Source: Nitrospirota bacterium (GTDB lineage Bacteria > Nitrospirota > Thermodesulfovibrionia > Thermodesulfovibrionales > UBA1546). From it: 38,617 bases of DNA. Positions 24,318 through 31,247 of the stretch are shown in pieces. The notes beneath the pieces were generated by a model. That model was given only the letters and a program-made list of their open reading frames with translations, was not told where the DNA came from and made no database searches. The translations under genes were made by a program, and so were the position numbers. The stretch is from assembly GCA_016212165.1 (NCBI GenBank), contig JACRGY010000183.1, positions 1-38,617 on the forward strand. The letters run 5' to 3'. Each line of letters starts with the position of its first letter. The first letter of the stretch is position 1.

Positions 24318-25796
24318 ATGTTTCAAATTACAAACTATAGGTTAAAATTTAAAAAGTTGATTTCTGTTCATCATTTAGCGCTTCTTATCTGTATATTTTT
24401 GTTCCCTGCTAACACCTTTGCCGCTGAAAAACTTGAACTTACCCTCAGCGAGGCAATCAACATGTCACTCAGGGAAAACCTGTCTCTGGCAGGGGAACGC
24501 ATAAATCCAAAGATAGCTGAGGCAGACATAAAGTTCAGAAAGGGTGAATTTGACCCCAACATAGACCTTAAGGCAACCGAGTCTTACAAAAAATCTAGTT
24601 CACCTTCCCTTCTTACAGGCACAGAAGAAAGAACAGCAAATGGCGATATCAGCCTTGGCGGCAAAGTAAACACAGGAACAACATACGAACTCAAGTGGGC
24701 CAATGAACGCTCGAAAAGCAACTCGCCCTATCTGACAACCAACCCGTATTATACCTCTGCGCTGGTGCTGACAATGACGCAGCCGTTGCTTAAAGGCATA
24801 GGCAAAGAGGTTCAGGAAAGCAATCTTAATGTAGCAAAAAATAATTATGAAGCTTCCAGGCTAAGCCTTGATGATAAATCAATCGGTATTATAGCCGATA
24901 CAGCCAGGGCATACTGGGACCTTGCGTTTGCAAGATACGATTTCGAGGTCGCTGAACTTTCGCTTAAACTTGCACAAAATCTTTTAGCTGAGGCAAAGGC
25001 AAAAATAGACGCGGGCTTACTTGCACCCGTCGAAATTTTCAAGGCTGAGGCCGAGGCTTCATTAAGGGAAGAGTCCCTGCTTAAGGCAAAGAAGCTGGTA
25101 TTTGATATGGCAGACAGGCTGAGGGTCGTAATGAATATGAAGGACTGGCAGGCCGAGCTTATCCCGATAGAAAAAACACCCATACCAACAGATATTCAGC
25201 CTGTTGAGAAGGCAACAGATACAGCCTTTAATAACAGGAAAGACTACAAGCAGGCTTCCATTGAATATAAAAATAAAGAGATACTCAGAAAATACTTTGA
25301 CAACCAAAAATATCCTGACCTTAACTTAATCGGCTCTGCCGGCCTGAACGGGCTTAACGGGGCCTATGATAATACCCTTGACAGGCTGGGCTCCCGGGAT
25401 TACTATTCATGGCAGTTCGGGCTCTCTCTCAGAATACCCATAGGCAACAGCGCCGCAGAAGGAAACTATCTGAAGGCAATGCACGATGAGGAAAAATCAG
25501 GCATCACCCTGAAGATACTGGAACAGAAAATCACGGCTGAGGTAAGAGAAACATGGAGGACGGTTCAGCTTGCGTCAGAGACAATCAGCGCAACAAAGAA
25601 GACACGGACAGCAGCAGAAAAAAGATTTGAAGCCGAGAAAGGCAGGTTCAAGGTTGGCATGGCAACCCTGAACGATGTGCTTAAATTTCAGGAGGAATAT
25701 GCAAAGGCTCTATCCTCTGAAAAAAGGGCTGAGGTTGATTACGCAAAAGCTACTGTTGAACTTGAAAGGATAAAAGGAACGCTGGGCCAATGGTAA
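24318..25796 (+). CDS. TolC-family outer-membrane efflux protein
   Basis: 492 aa with a signal peptide ending near AAEKLEL (about residue 36) and two outer-membrane efflux repeats (about 40-240 and 265-490) rich in long helices, with typical phrases SEAINMSLRENLSLAG, ARAYWDLAFARYDFEVAE, and FEAEKGRFKVGMATLNDVLKFQEEYAKALSSE. It is the channel of the tripartite exporter and the last gene of the tetR operon. The first 14 residues (FQITNYRLKF) look like a low-complexity extension ahead of the signal peptide; a later start is not obvious. A terminator lies 120 bp downstream. Confidence 0.93.
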   Translation: MFQITNYRLKFKKLISVHHLALLICIFLFPANTFAAEKLELTLSEAINMSLRENLSLAGERINPKIAEADIKFRKGEFDPNIDLKATESYKKSSSPSLLTGTEERTANGDISLGGKVNTGTTYELKWANERSKSNSPYLTTNPYYTSALVLTMTQPLLKGIGKEVQESNLNVAKNNYEASRLSLDDKSIGIIADTARAYWDLAFARYDFEVAELSLKLAQNLLAEAKAKIDAGLLAPVEIFKAEAEASLREESLLKAKKLVFDMADRLRVVMNMKDWQAELIPIEKTPIPTDIQPVEKATDTAFNNRKDYKQASIEYKNKEILRKYFDNQKYPDLNLIGSAGLNGLNGAYDNTLDRLGSRDYYSWQFGLSLRIPIGNSAAEGNYLKAMHDEEKSGITLKILEQKITAEVRETWRTVQLASETISATKKTRTAAEKRFEAEKGRFKVGMATLNDVLKFQEEYAKALSSEKRAEVDYAKATVELERIKGTLGQW

Positions 25797-25850
25797 AAAA
25801 CAGCCCATACAGGATGCCGGATTTAATTTTTTAGAACAGAACACTATTGC

Positions 25851-25880
25851 TTGACTTTCTGTCAGGCGGTATGTCATACT
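25851..25880 (+). promoter_or_regulatory. Predicted promoter upstream of a short terminated leader
   Basis: TTGACT (25851-25856), an 18-bp spacer and CATACT (25875-25880). Transcription from here would reach a terminator after about 60 nt, before the gene at 25995. Confidence 0.5.
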
Positions 25881-25915
25881 GTTTTTGAGTTGCAGAAGTT
25901 TTTGTACATTCAAGG

Positions 25916-25947
25916 GCCGCAAAGACTTTTATCTTTGTGGCTTTTTT
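25916..25947 (+). terminator. Intrinsic terminator (efflux operon end or attenuator)
   Basis: GCCGCAAAGA pairs with TCTTTGTGGC (10 bp, one G-T) around loop CTTTTA and is followed by six T. It may end the tetR-efflux transcript; because a candidate promoter lies just upstream at 25851 and the gene at 25995 just downstream, it could also terminate a small leader RNA. Confidence 0.85.
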
Positions 25948-25994
25948 GTTGAGCAGAGCTAACGCTCCAGTTTTTAAGTAAGGAGGCAAACAAA

Positions 25995-26381
25995 ATGGCA
26001 CACAGGCAAGATTATATCGCGAGGATGGAACTTGTCAAAAAAAACAGGCTTAATGCCGGCCTGGTTTCAGAGCGCTTCCCTAAAGTTTCATCAATTATAA
26101 TTAATATGACATACTACCAGAAAGTAGCAAATCCGGTTCTTATGGAGCGCACCATTAATATCCTCCCTTCCAGTTATGCCTATTTCAATATGGAATGCAT
26201 GATTAAAGATTGCGTTAACGGGGGCTTTGATTTAACTCCGGCTATTTCAGACATGGTTAAAAACCGCAAGAAATCAGGAAAGGGCAAGTTAATCTGCAAA
26301 GGAAAAACCAGTCCCCCTTCTCCTGAACACGCAAGCGTTTCATATGAAATCAGCATCCAGTACACCAAAAAATCCAGGTAG
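25995..26381 (+). CDS. Hypothetical protein
   Basis: 128 aa, soluble, basic; no family recognised. It begins with a helix (RQDYIARMELVKKNRL), continues with SSIIINMTYYQKV and the segment YFNMECMIKDCVNGGFDLTPAISDMV that includes two cysteines (residues about 69 and 74), and ends in a beta-type stretch ASVSYEISIQY. A strong ribosome site AAGGAGG lies 9 bp before the ATG, so it is probably expressed. It precedes the DUF362 gene by about 50 bp in the same direction. A role related to redox cofactors is possible from context only. Confidence 0.7.
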   Translation: MAHRQDYIARMELVKKNRLNAGLVSERFPKVSSIIINMTYYQKVANPVLMERTINILPSSYAYFNMECMIKDCVNGGFDLTPAISDMVKNRKKSGKGKLICKGKTSPPSPEHASVSYEISIQYTKKSR

Positions 26382-26432
26382 GCCTCCTGCATTTCACGTC
26401 ATCTTACCTGACATATGCCTGCAGGTAATCAT

Positions 26433-27464
26433 ATGAAAACTATCAGGAAAGTTTCACTGGTAAAAGGGGTTAACAGAAAACAGAATATTATTAAGGCGCT
26501 GGAATTGATAGCCCCTGATTTAACTGATATTGCATCTGCAAAAAATATCCTGATAAAACCCAACCTGACAGATATTAAAAAACAGATTGCCAACACACAT
26601 GTTGAGGCAGTTGAAGGGGTTATTGAATTTTTGCAGGTACATTTCCCAGGGAAAAATATAACTGTTGGAGAAAGCAGCGGAAGCGCATACTACCGCAGGA
26701 TGCGTACCGAAGACGTATTCAGATATTTTCACTATGACACTCTTGAAAAAAAATATCCGAATATAAGGCTTGAAAGTTTCGACAGTTGTGATGAATACAT
26801 CAGGGTTCCTATTAAAACCGCTGTCGGAGTTACTCATCTCCGCATAGCAAAAAGAAGCAGGGACTTTGATTATAAAATTTCCGTAGCTCCTCCCAAAACC
26901 CATAACTTCGCAATTGCAACATTAGGGATAAAAAATATGGCAGGCTTTGTCAAACAGGAGGACATGTCCACAATCCATGGAATGAAGGGAGGGATAGAGG
27001 TTGATGCGCCTGAAACCTTTTTTGACAAGCTTCCCAAAGGAACTATTTCCTATATGAGGCGCAGCCTCCCCAACTGGCTTGTAAATTACCTGTTCCGGCA
27101 CTTCAGGACATATATAAAGGCCGTAAAGGTAATTCACTATAACATCCTTTCTTTTTCAAAGCTTGTCTGGCCCGACCTTGTTGTTATTGATGGGATGGTC
27201 GGCATGGAAGGGGACGGGCCTATTGACGGCAACAGCGTGGAACTCGGGGTGGCCATTGCATCATCGGATGCTTTAAAGGCTGACGGCATTGGCGCGAGGG
27301 TTATGGGGCTTGAACCTGAACAGATAGGGTACATGGTTTATATGCAGAGAGAAGGTTTGGGCGATTATTCGGTTGAAGGGCTTGTCGGAGAACAAATAGA
27401 AAATGCAAGGAAGGCATTCAAACTCCATGGGTGCTATGAAGTTCAGAAAGAATGGAAAGATTAA
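26433..27464 (+). CDS. DUF362-domain protein
   Basis: 343 aa from the ATG at 26433; an in-frame ATG at 26415 would add six residues and has no better ribosome site. DUF362 signatures are ILIKPNLTD near the N-terminus, THVEAVEGVIEFL, GESSGS, the KISVAPPKTHNFAIATLGIKN block and VVIDGMVGMEGDGPI near residue 260. Some DUF362 proteins carry ferredoxin domains; this one does not, but a ferredoxin gene follows. The biochemical function of the family is unsettled, with proposed roles in iron-sulfur or redox metabolism. Context supports a redox module of DUF362, ferredoxin and flavoprotein. Confidence 0.85.
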   Translation: MKTIRKVSLVKGVNRKQNIIKALELIAPDLTDIASAKNILIKPNLTDIKKQIANTHVEAVEGVIEFLQVHFPGKNITVGESSGSAYYRRMRTEDVFRYFHYDTLEKKYPNIRLESFDSCDEYIRVPIKTAVGVTHLRIAKRSRDFDYKISVAPPKTHNFAIATLGIKNMAGFVKQEDMSTIHGMKGGIEVDAPETFFDKLPKGTISYMRRSLPNWLVNYLFRHFRTYIKAVKVIHYNILSFSKLVWPDLVVIDGMVGMEGDGPIDGNSVELGVAIASSDALKADGIGARVMGLEPEQIGYMVYMQREGLGDYSVEGLVGEQIENARKAFKLHGCYEVQKEWKD

Positions 27465-27540
27465 TGCAGAAAATATATTCTTAAAAGAAAAAACTGCTAT
27501 AATAAAACTCAATCTTTCATTCAGTAAGGAGGTGTTTTTC

Positions 27541-27729
27541 GTGTTGAAACCGGCAATTGACTGGGACGCATGCGTAGGCTGCGGCGCTTGTACTGAGGTC
27601 TGTCCTGAAGTCTTTCAGCTTAGAGATGACAAGGCCTATGTCATAGGCCCTGATAAATGTAATACATGCAAATGCGAGGAAGCAGTTGATATATGCCCTG
27701 TTCAGGCAATCAGCGTTACTGAGGAATAA
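27541..27729 (+). CDS. Small [4Fe-4S] ferredoxin
   Basis: 62 aa from the GTG at 27541, which stands 7-8 bp after a perfect AAGGAGGTG ribosome site; longer readings extend upstream without one. Cysteines C11-x2-C14-x2-C17-x3-C21-Pro form the first cluster motif. The second half has C40, C43, C45 and C52-Pro, in spacing that does not give a normal second C-x2-C-x2-C motif. The pattern suits a single-cluster ferredoxin of the Desulfovibrio type (ligands C11, C14, C17, C52) with extra cysteines. It is 8 bp upstream of the iron-sulfur flavoprotein gene and is its likely electron partner. Confidence 0.92.
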   Translation: MLKPAIDWDACVGCGACTEVCPEVFQLRDDKAYVIGPDKCNTCKCEEAVDICPVQAISVTEE

Positions 27730-27737
27730 GGGGTGCT

Positions 27738-28310
27738 ATGAATATAATTGCATTTTTAGGGAGCCCGCGAAAAGACGGCAATACCGAGCTTCTTCTCAGA
27801 GAAGCCATAAAAGGGATAGAGGATTCAAGGTCTACAGTCCAAACCTTTAATCTCAACCTTATGAAAATCTCACCCTGCCAGAACTGCGGCGGATGCGATG
27901 AAACAGGCATCTGTACCACCGAAGATGAAATGGTGCAGATATATGATGCCATAAGAACTGCTGACAGGATTATCCTTGCCTCGCCGATTTTTTTCTTCGG
28001 CCTCAGCGCCCAGACAAAGATAATGATAGACAGGTGCCAGGCATTCTGGTGCGAAAAATATCTGCTAAAAAAACCAATTCCCGAAGGCAAATACGGAAGA
28101 AAAGGGCTTTTGCTGCTTGCAGGCGGGATGAAAAAAGAGCTGGGGACTGAGTGTTCGGACGCAACTGCAAAGGCATTCTTCAGGACCATAAGCGTCCCTG
28201 AACATAAGACATTAAGCTTTACAGGTATTGATGCAAAAGGCGCGATACTCAAACATCCGACAGCGCTCAAGGATGCTTATGAGGCAGGGAAAGAATTAGT
28301 AAAAGTTTAA
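27738..28310 (+). CDS. Iron-sulfur flavoprotein / NADPH-dependent FMN reductase-like
   Basis: 190 aa, flavodoxin-like. The FMN phosphate loop GSPRKDGNTELLL is at residues 8-20, and the Cys47-x2-Cys50-x2-Cys53-x5-Cys59 motif is the compact cluster-binding region of iron-sulfur flavoproteins (Isf). SPIFFFGLSAQTKIMIDRCQAFW is the next family block. These enzymes carry electrons from ferredoxin to acceptors such as O2, peroxide or quinones in anaerobes. The adjacent ferredoxin gene supports this. Ribosome site GGGGTG precedes the ATG. The gene is the last of the rightward run and converges with the decayed gene end at 28327. Confidence 0.9.
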   Translation: MNIIAFLGSPRKDGNTELLLREAIKGIEDSRSTVQTFNLNLMKISPCQNCGGCDETGICTTEDEMVQIYDAIRTADRIILASPIFFFGLSAQTKIMIDRCQAFWCEKYLLKKPIPEGKYGRKGLLLLAGGMKKELGTECSDATAKAFFRTISVPEHKTLSFTGIDAKGAILKHPTALKDAYEAGKELVKV

Positions 28311-28326
28311 ATAAGCCGCTACATTA

Positions 28327-28491
28327 TCATTTCTCCCCCTCCACAACCGCAATCTCTTCCGGCGTGAGGACTTGTAGGGGCAGCGCCTGTATGCCTTTTC
28401 GTCTATCTGCTTTTCGAGGGCGGAGGTGTCAGCATTGGGGTCTTTCTTTTTGGCGCCGAGGATTTGGTCGACAAGGGAGATGAATGCCCTC
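28327..28491 (-). pseudogene. Decayed 3' end of a restriction/modification-type gene
   Basis: The minus strand reads FISLVDQILGAKKKDPNAD, then TSALEKQIDEKAY, which is the C-terminal tail of Eco57I/TaqI-type DNA methyltransferase or type IIG restriction proteins, where it normally continues as a VYELYGLTPEEI-type helix. After about 35 codons the tail resumes in another frame as LQVLTPEEIAVVEGEK followed by TGA at 28327-28329, which marks a frameshift. The body of the gene is missing; the HEPN gene begins immediately upstream in its place. This is a remnant left by deletion or replacement. Confidence 0.65.
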
Positions 28492-28911
28492 CTATAGGTG
28501 TAAGCCTTCTTGTTTAAATATTTTTCTCATCGTCTTTTTAACAAGGGATGCTATTTCTATTGTCCTTAGAGCATCTTTTTTGCTTACTTTTTCTCTTTGT
28601 TCAGGATAACGAGCTGTTACAGCATATGGAGTTAATTCCTCGGCAGCCCTCAATTTTTCTACCCAGCTGCCATAAGGCAGGCATAACTCCAAAAGACGGG
28701 AAAGTTTATGGGTATAAGGGAAGTCAACATTTTTATAAACCAAAAATGCCTTCAAATATTTTTCAGCACATTGCTGGGCATGGTAGGCTATAATCCTATA
28801 CGGGCAACTACTTGAGAGCTTAAAGGCATGTCGGGCTATCCTTAAATCATCATCAGCAAAGACAGTCCACTGATTAGCTCTTTTAATAATGTCTTGCTTC
28901 TTTGCGCTCAT
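28492..28911 (-). CDS. HEPN-domain protein (likely toxin partner of the MNT protein)
   Basis: 139 aa, all helical, with the HEPN (PF05168-like) core ADDDLRIARHAF, YHAQQCAEKYLKAFLVYKNVDFPYTHKL and TARYPEQREKVS. HEPN proteins paired with minimal nucleotidyltransferases are toxin-antitoxin or RNase systems; the catalytic R-x4-6-H motif of HepT is not seen here, so RNase activity is uncertain. The start ATG at 28909-28911 lies within the 3' end of the MNT gene, overlapping it by 29 bp, which argues for coupling. The C-terminus meets the methylase remnant. Confidence 0.87.
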   Translation of the reverse strand: MSAKKQDIIKRANQWTVFADDDLRIARHAFKLSSSCPYRIIAYHAQQCAEKYLKAFLVYKNVDFPYTHKLSRLLELCLPYGSWVEKLRAAEELTPYAVTARYPEQREKVSKKDALRTIEIASLVKKTMRKIFKQEGLHL

Positions 28912-29215
28912 AAAGCACTTTCCCTTCTTTCCACGCAGGTCTTGCTATTGTGCCAGGGATATGTTTATCTCGTTCAAATTCTTTCGGCGTTAGGACAATA
29001 ATATCTCTTGCAAAACCTACCCCCCATAACGCCCTGTCCATTTCTACCATCAAATCTCTTCGTTTTTTCTGCAGAGGACATATTATCAACAAATCAATAT
29101 CGCTTTTATCATCAGCAGTGCCCCTCGCCTGTGAGCCAAAAAGGATAATCCGATAAGGATGGAATTTATCAACTAACCTTCCAACAGCCTCTTTTAAAAG
29201 ATTTTTGCTAATCAC
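28883..29215 (-). CDS. Minimal nucleotidyltransferase (MNT/MntA-like)
   Basis: 110 aa with the nucleotidyltransferase motif ILFGSQARGTADDKSDIDLL (GS...DxD at about residues 26-44) and a third acidic residue region further down. MntA-type proteins AMPylate the HEPN partner and neutralise it. The start is a GTG at 29213-29215 after GAGGGAA. It lies upstream of, and overlaps, the HEPN gene. Alternative view: an orphan DNA polymerase beta-like domain with no activity, but the pairing makes a TA module more probable. Confidence 0.9.
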   Translation of the reverse strand: MISKNLLKEAVGRLVDKFHPYRIILFGSQARGTADDKSDIDLLIICPLQKKRRDLMVEMDRALWGVGFARDIIVLTPKEFERDKHIPGTIARPAWKEGKVLYERKEARHY

Positions 29216-29237
29216 TATTCCCTCACTTTTATCTATT

Positions 29238-29303
29238 TTACCTTTTCCCCTTCACAATCGCAATCTCTTCCGCGCTTCTGCGCTTGCCTATGATATCGAA
29301 AAC
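29238..29303 (-). pseudogene. Second decayed C-terminal fragment
   Basis: About 21 codons, FDIIGKRRSAEEIAIVKGKR followed by TAA, resemble the extreme C-terminus of the same class of DNA-modification proteins as the remnant at 28327 (EEIAVVEGEK there). A stop codon lies directly upstream in frame. Only the similarity of the two tails supports this. Confidence 0.35.
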
Positions 29304-29326
29304 CTACGCTGTCCCTCATTTATTAT

Positions 29327-29746
29327 TCAAGGGTACACAGTCAAGCCAAGACTTCTAAAATCGCTGTCAAAAGAAAAACATGGCATGTTTTCAAGCATAT
29401 GAGTAATTATGACGTATGAAATAGAATCGCAGAAAGAAAGCCTCTTATCTCTGGAAAGTTTTTTAAATATCTCAGCCGCGGCCATTCTCACGGAATCGTT
29501 ATAATGAACAATATGCAGTGAGGGTTTGACCACATCAATAAATTCGACCGAAAGTTTGTAGCTTGCCCTGTACCTCAGAAGAGTTATAGTTTCGCTGATT
29601 ATATCCCATGTCGTATAAAGCGAGATTTTATTTTCTCTGAAAAATTCAAGGATTTCGCCTGCCCGGCTGTAATTAGAGTCGTCAGGACTAAGAGAGGCAA
29701 AGAAAAAAGAAGTATCACAGAAGGCTTTGTTTTGAGGAAGGTTCAA
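29327..29746 (-). CDS. PIN-domain ribonuclease, VapC-like toxin
   Basis: 139 aa with PIN features: the first acidic residue in FCDTSFFFA (Asp10), Glu in TWDIISETITLL, and the third/fourth acidic pair in LSFCDSISYVI and FSFDSDF near residue 125. PIN toxins cleave RNA. The start is a TTG at 29744-29746 that overlaps the antitoxin stop as TTGA, so translation is coupled. The C-terminus runs to LGLTVYP, a common VapC ending. Neighbouring antitoxin and operator support a functioning module. Confidence 0.88.
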   Translation of the reverse strand: MNLPQNKAFCDTSFFFASLSPDDSNYSRAGEILEFFRENKISLYTTWDIISETITLLRYRASYKLSVEFIDVVKPSLHIVHYNDSVRMAAAEIFKKLSRDKRLSFCDSISYVIITHMLENMPCFSFDSDFRSLGLTVYP

Positions 29747-30009
29747 TTACTGTCCTCAGCAACGTAGAGATATTCCTTGATGTTTTCAGAAACAGGCTTT
29801 GTCTTATATTTTTTAGAACCAAGACGTTTTCTGAGTTCAAGAAGTTTTGCCGCAGCCTCACCGGGCTTGATTTTAGGCGGTGTCTTTATCTCAGCAACCA
29901 CTTCATCATGCACTGTAATCTGATACACAGTTTCAGGAGAAGATTTAAGAGACTTTATGATGCCCGGAAGCCTCTTCCTTGCTTCTGTTATGGAAATTAC
30001 ATTTTTCAT
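29743..30009 (-). CDS. Antitoxin of the PIN module (Phd/YefM-like)
   Basis: 88 aa. The N-terminus NVISITEARKRLPGIIKSLK follows the Phd/YefM DNA-binding pattern (SITEARxxLP) and the second half, rich in Lys and Glu (KIKPGEAAAKLLELRKRLGSK), would wrap the toxin. It is upstream of and overlaps the PIN gene, the normal antitoxin-toxin order. An inverted repeat overlapping its -10 box provides a natural site for autoregulation. Confidence 0.82.
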   Translation of the reverse strand: MKNVISITEARKRLPGIIKSLKSSPETVYQITVHDEVVAEIKTPPKIKPGEAAAKLLELRKRLGSKKYKTKPVSENIKEYLYVAEDSN

Positions 30010-30039
30010 CAGTCTATCCTCACATTAAAAAGTATCATC

Positions 30040-30076
30040 TGTACATCATTGTACATTATATCTTATAATTCGTCAA
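30040..30076 (-). promoter_or_regulatory. Promoter and palindromic operator of the antitoxin-toxin module
   Basis: On the minus strand TTGACG (30076-30071), a 17-bp spacer and TACAAT (30053-30048) form the promoter. The palindrome TGTACA-4 bp-TGTACA (30040-30055) overlaps the -10 box, as expected for autorepression by the antitoxin/toxin complex. Binding is inferred. Confidence 0.75.
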
Positions 30077-30341
30077 CGTTAACACATCTTGCAGGCAAAA
30101 TGGCTCTTTTGAACTTCCCCATTTGCTTCATTCCAATTTTCCCCTCAATCTTACCCCACGCAAGAGGGAAAGAGCAAGAGAAGAACGACAGGGTTCAAGG
30201 GGCCGAGGGTTCATTCATCCTTCGCAGTGCTACGGAGAACGGAAGGGTTCAAACGGGAAAGTCGGCAAGCTGGCAAGGCTGGAAGTGAGCAAGCGCGGAA
30301 GAATAAAAATTAGCAAGCGCGCAAGCGGAACATATTAATAC
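30077..30341. other. Low-complexity intergenic stretch, no gene
   Basis: Purine-rich degenerate repeats such as GGCAAGCT/GGCAAGGC and AGCAAGCGCG/GCAAGCGG, plus GGGTTCAA at two places (30189, 30246), fill the gap. They resemble, in unit size, the 7-9 bp tandem tracts found inside genes in this window. Open frames here encode only low-complexity peptide and have no ribosome site. Confidence 0.6.
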
Positions 30342-31247
30342 TTACACCCTCTTCCATCTCCTGTGAATCCAGAGCCATTCTGAAGGATTTTCTTTTATAT
30401 ATCCCTCAATAAAACCCGAAAACTTCTTTGTATCCTCAAGCGCTGCTTTTTCCTTATCATCCATCTTCGATAATTCCACTTCGGGATATATTTTCAGGCT
30501 GTGCCCCCTCTCTGTCCTGTGTATGAATACAGGGAGAACCGCAGCGCCTGTCTTTCTTGCTATAAGCGCAGGCATCTTTGTTGTCCAGGCGCCCCTTCCG
30601 AGAAAACCTATTACATAACCTTCATCAGACAAAACAGACTGGTCCATCAGAATCCCGACACATCCGCCTTCTCTCAGCCTCTTTATAATGACCTTTAAGG
30701 CCCCCTGTTTGGCGATTATGCTGTTGCCATATCTCTGCCTTCCGTTCACAATGAATTTATTGATATAGGGGTTATTGATAGGCCTCGCCACTATCGCAAT
30801 ATCTGCAAGATTTGCAGCCACAGCAGTTCCCAGCAGTTCCCAGTTCCCGCAGTGGCCGGTCAGAAACAAAATACCTTTGCCCTTTGCCCTGGCCTTATTA
30901 AAGTTTTCGACTCCGGCAATCTCTACAGAATCTATTATGCCTTTGCCAAATCCATGATAGATTTTTACTATCTCGGTAAACGACCTGCTGAGATTCTTAA
31001 AGGTTTCTCTTGCTATGCTGATGGCTGACAGCTGTCCGCACGCAGGCGGATTCGCCGAGGAGACAAAACTGACAGCTGTTTTTTCGATATTTTCTATCGC
31101 AATGCGTCTTCTGCTTCCCCAGATATAAAAAAGCAGAAGGCCGAGCATTTCCCCGGCCTTGATAGAGACTTTAAACGGCAATATTGCTAACGGCAGGGAA
31201 AAAATGATAAATAAACCGGCCTCAAGCAGCCATAACGCCTTTTTCAT
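30342..31247 (-). CDS. LpxL/HtrB-family lysophospholipid (Kdo2-lipid A) acyltransferase-like protein
   Basis: 301 aa, the family size. An N-terminal hydrophobic stretch (about 1-40) anchors it to the inner membrane. The acyltransferase motif FLTGHCGNWELLG (H-x4-E, about residues 130-140), VARPINNPYI, and LREGGCVGILMDQ with the following FLGRGAWTTKMPALIAR blocks are characteristic. It would add a secondary acyl chain to lipid A or a related glycolipid. Residues about 59-77 (SSANPPACGQLSAIS) are encoded by a repeat-rich segment and interrupt a region normally simple in homologues. The ATG overlaps the Lon-like gene stop by 4 bp. Confidence 0.9.
   Translation of the reverse strand: MKKALWLLEAGLFIIFSLPLAILPFKVSIKAGEMLGLLLFYIWGSRRRIAIENIEKTAVSFVSSANPPACGQLSAISIARETFKNLSRSFTEIVKIYHGFGKGIIDSVEIAGVENFNKARAKGKGILFLTGHCGNWELLGTAVAANLADIAIVARPINNPYINKFIVNGRQRYGNSIIAKQGALKVIIKRLREGGCVGILMDQSVLSDEGYVIGFLGRGAWTTKMPALIARKTGAAVLPVFIHRTERGHSLKIYPEVELSKMDDKEKAALEDTKKFSGFIEGYIKENPSEWLWIHRRWKRV
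31017..31080. repeat. Repeat-rich insert in the acyltransferase gene
   Basis: Heptamers GCTGATG, GCTGACA and GCTGTCC (31017-31037) match the GCTGATA family at the 5' end of the TatD-fusion gene. A C/G-rich segment CGCAGGCGGATTCGCCG follows, and GACAGCTGT recurs at 31071-31079, so the segment is bounded by a repeated GACAGCTGT. Confidence 0.72.

Noticed and set aside
25916-25947. c-di-GMP riboswitch, suggested by the CGCAAAG string
   Set aside because: The bases form a simple terminator stem with no tetraloop-receptor or second helix.
27403-27540. Upstream extension of the ferredoxin
   Set aside because: The GTG at 27541 has a perfect ribosome site and yields a normal ferredoxin; the extension overlaps the DUF362 gene and is unlike a ferredoxin.
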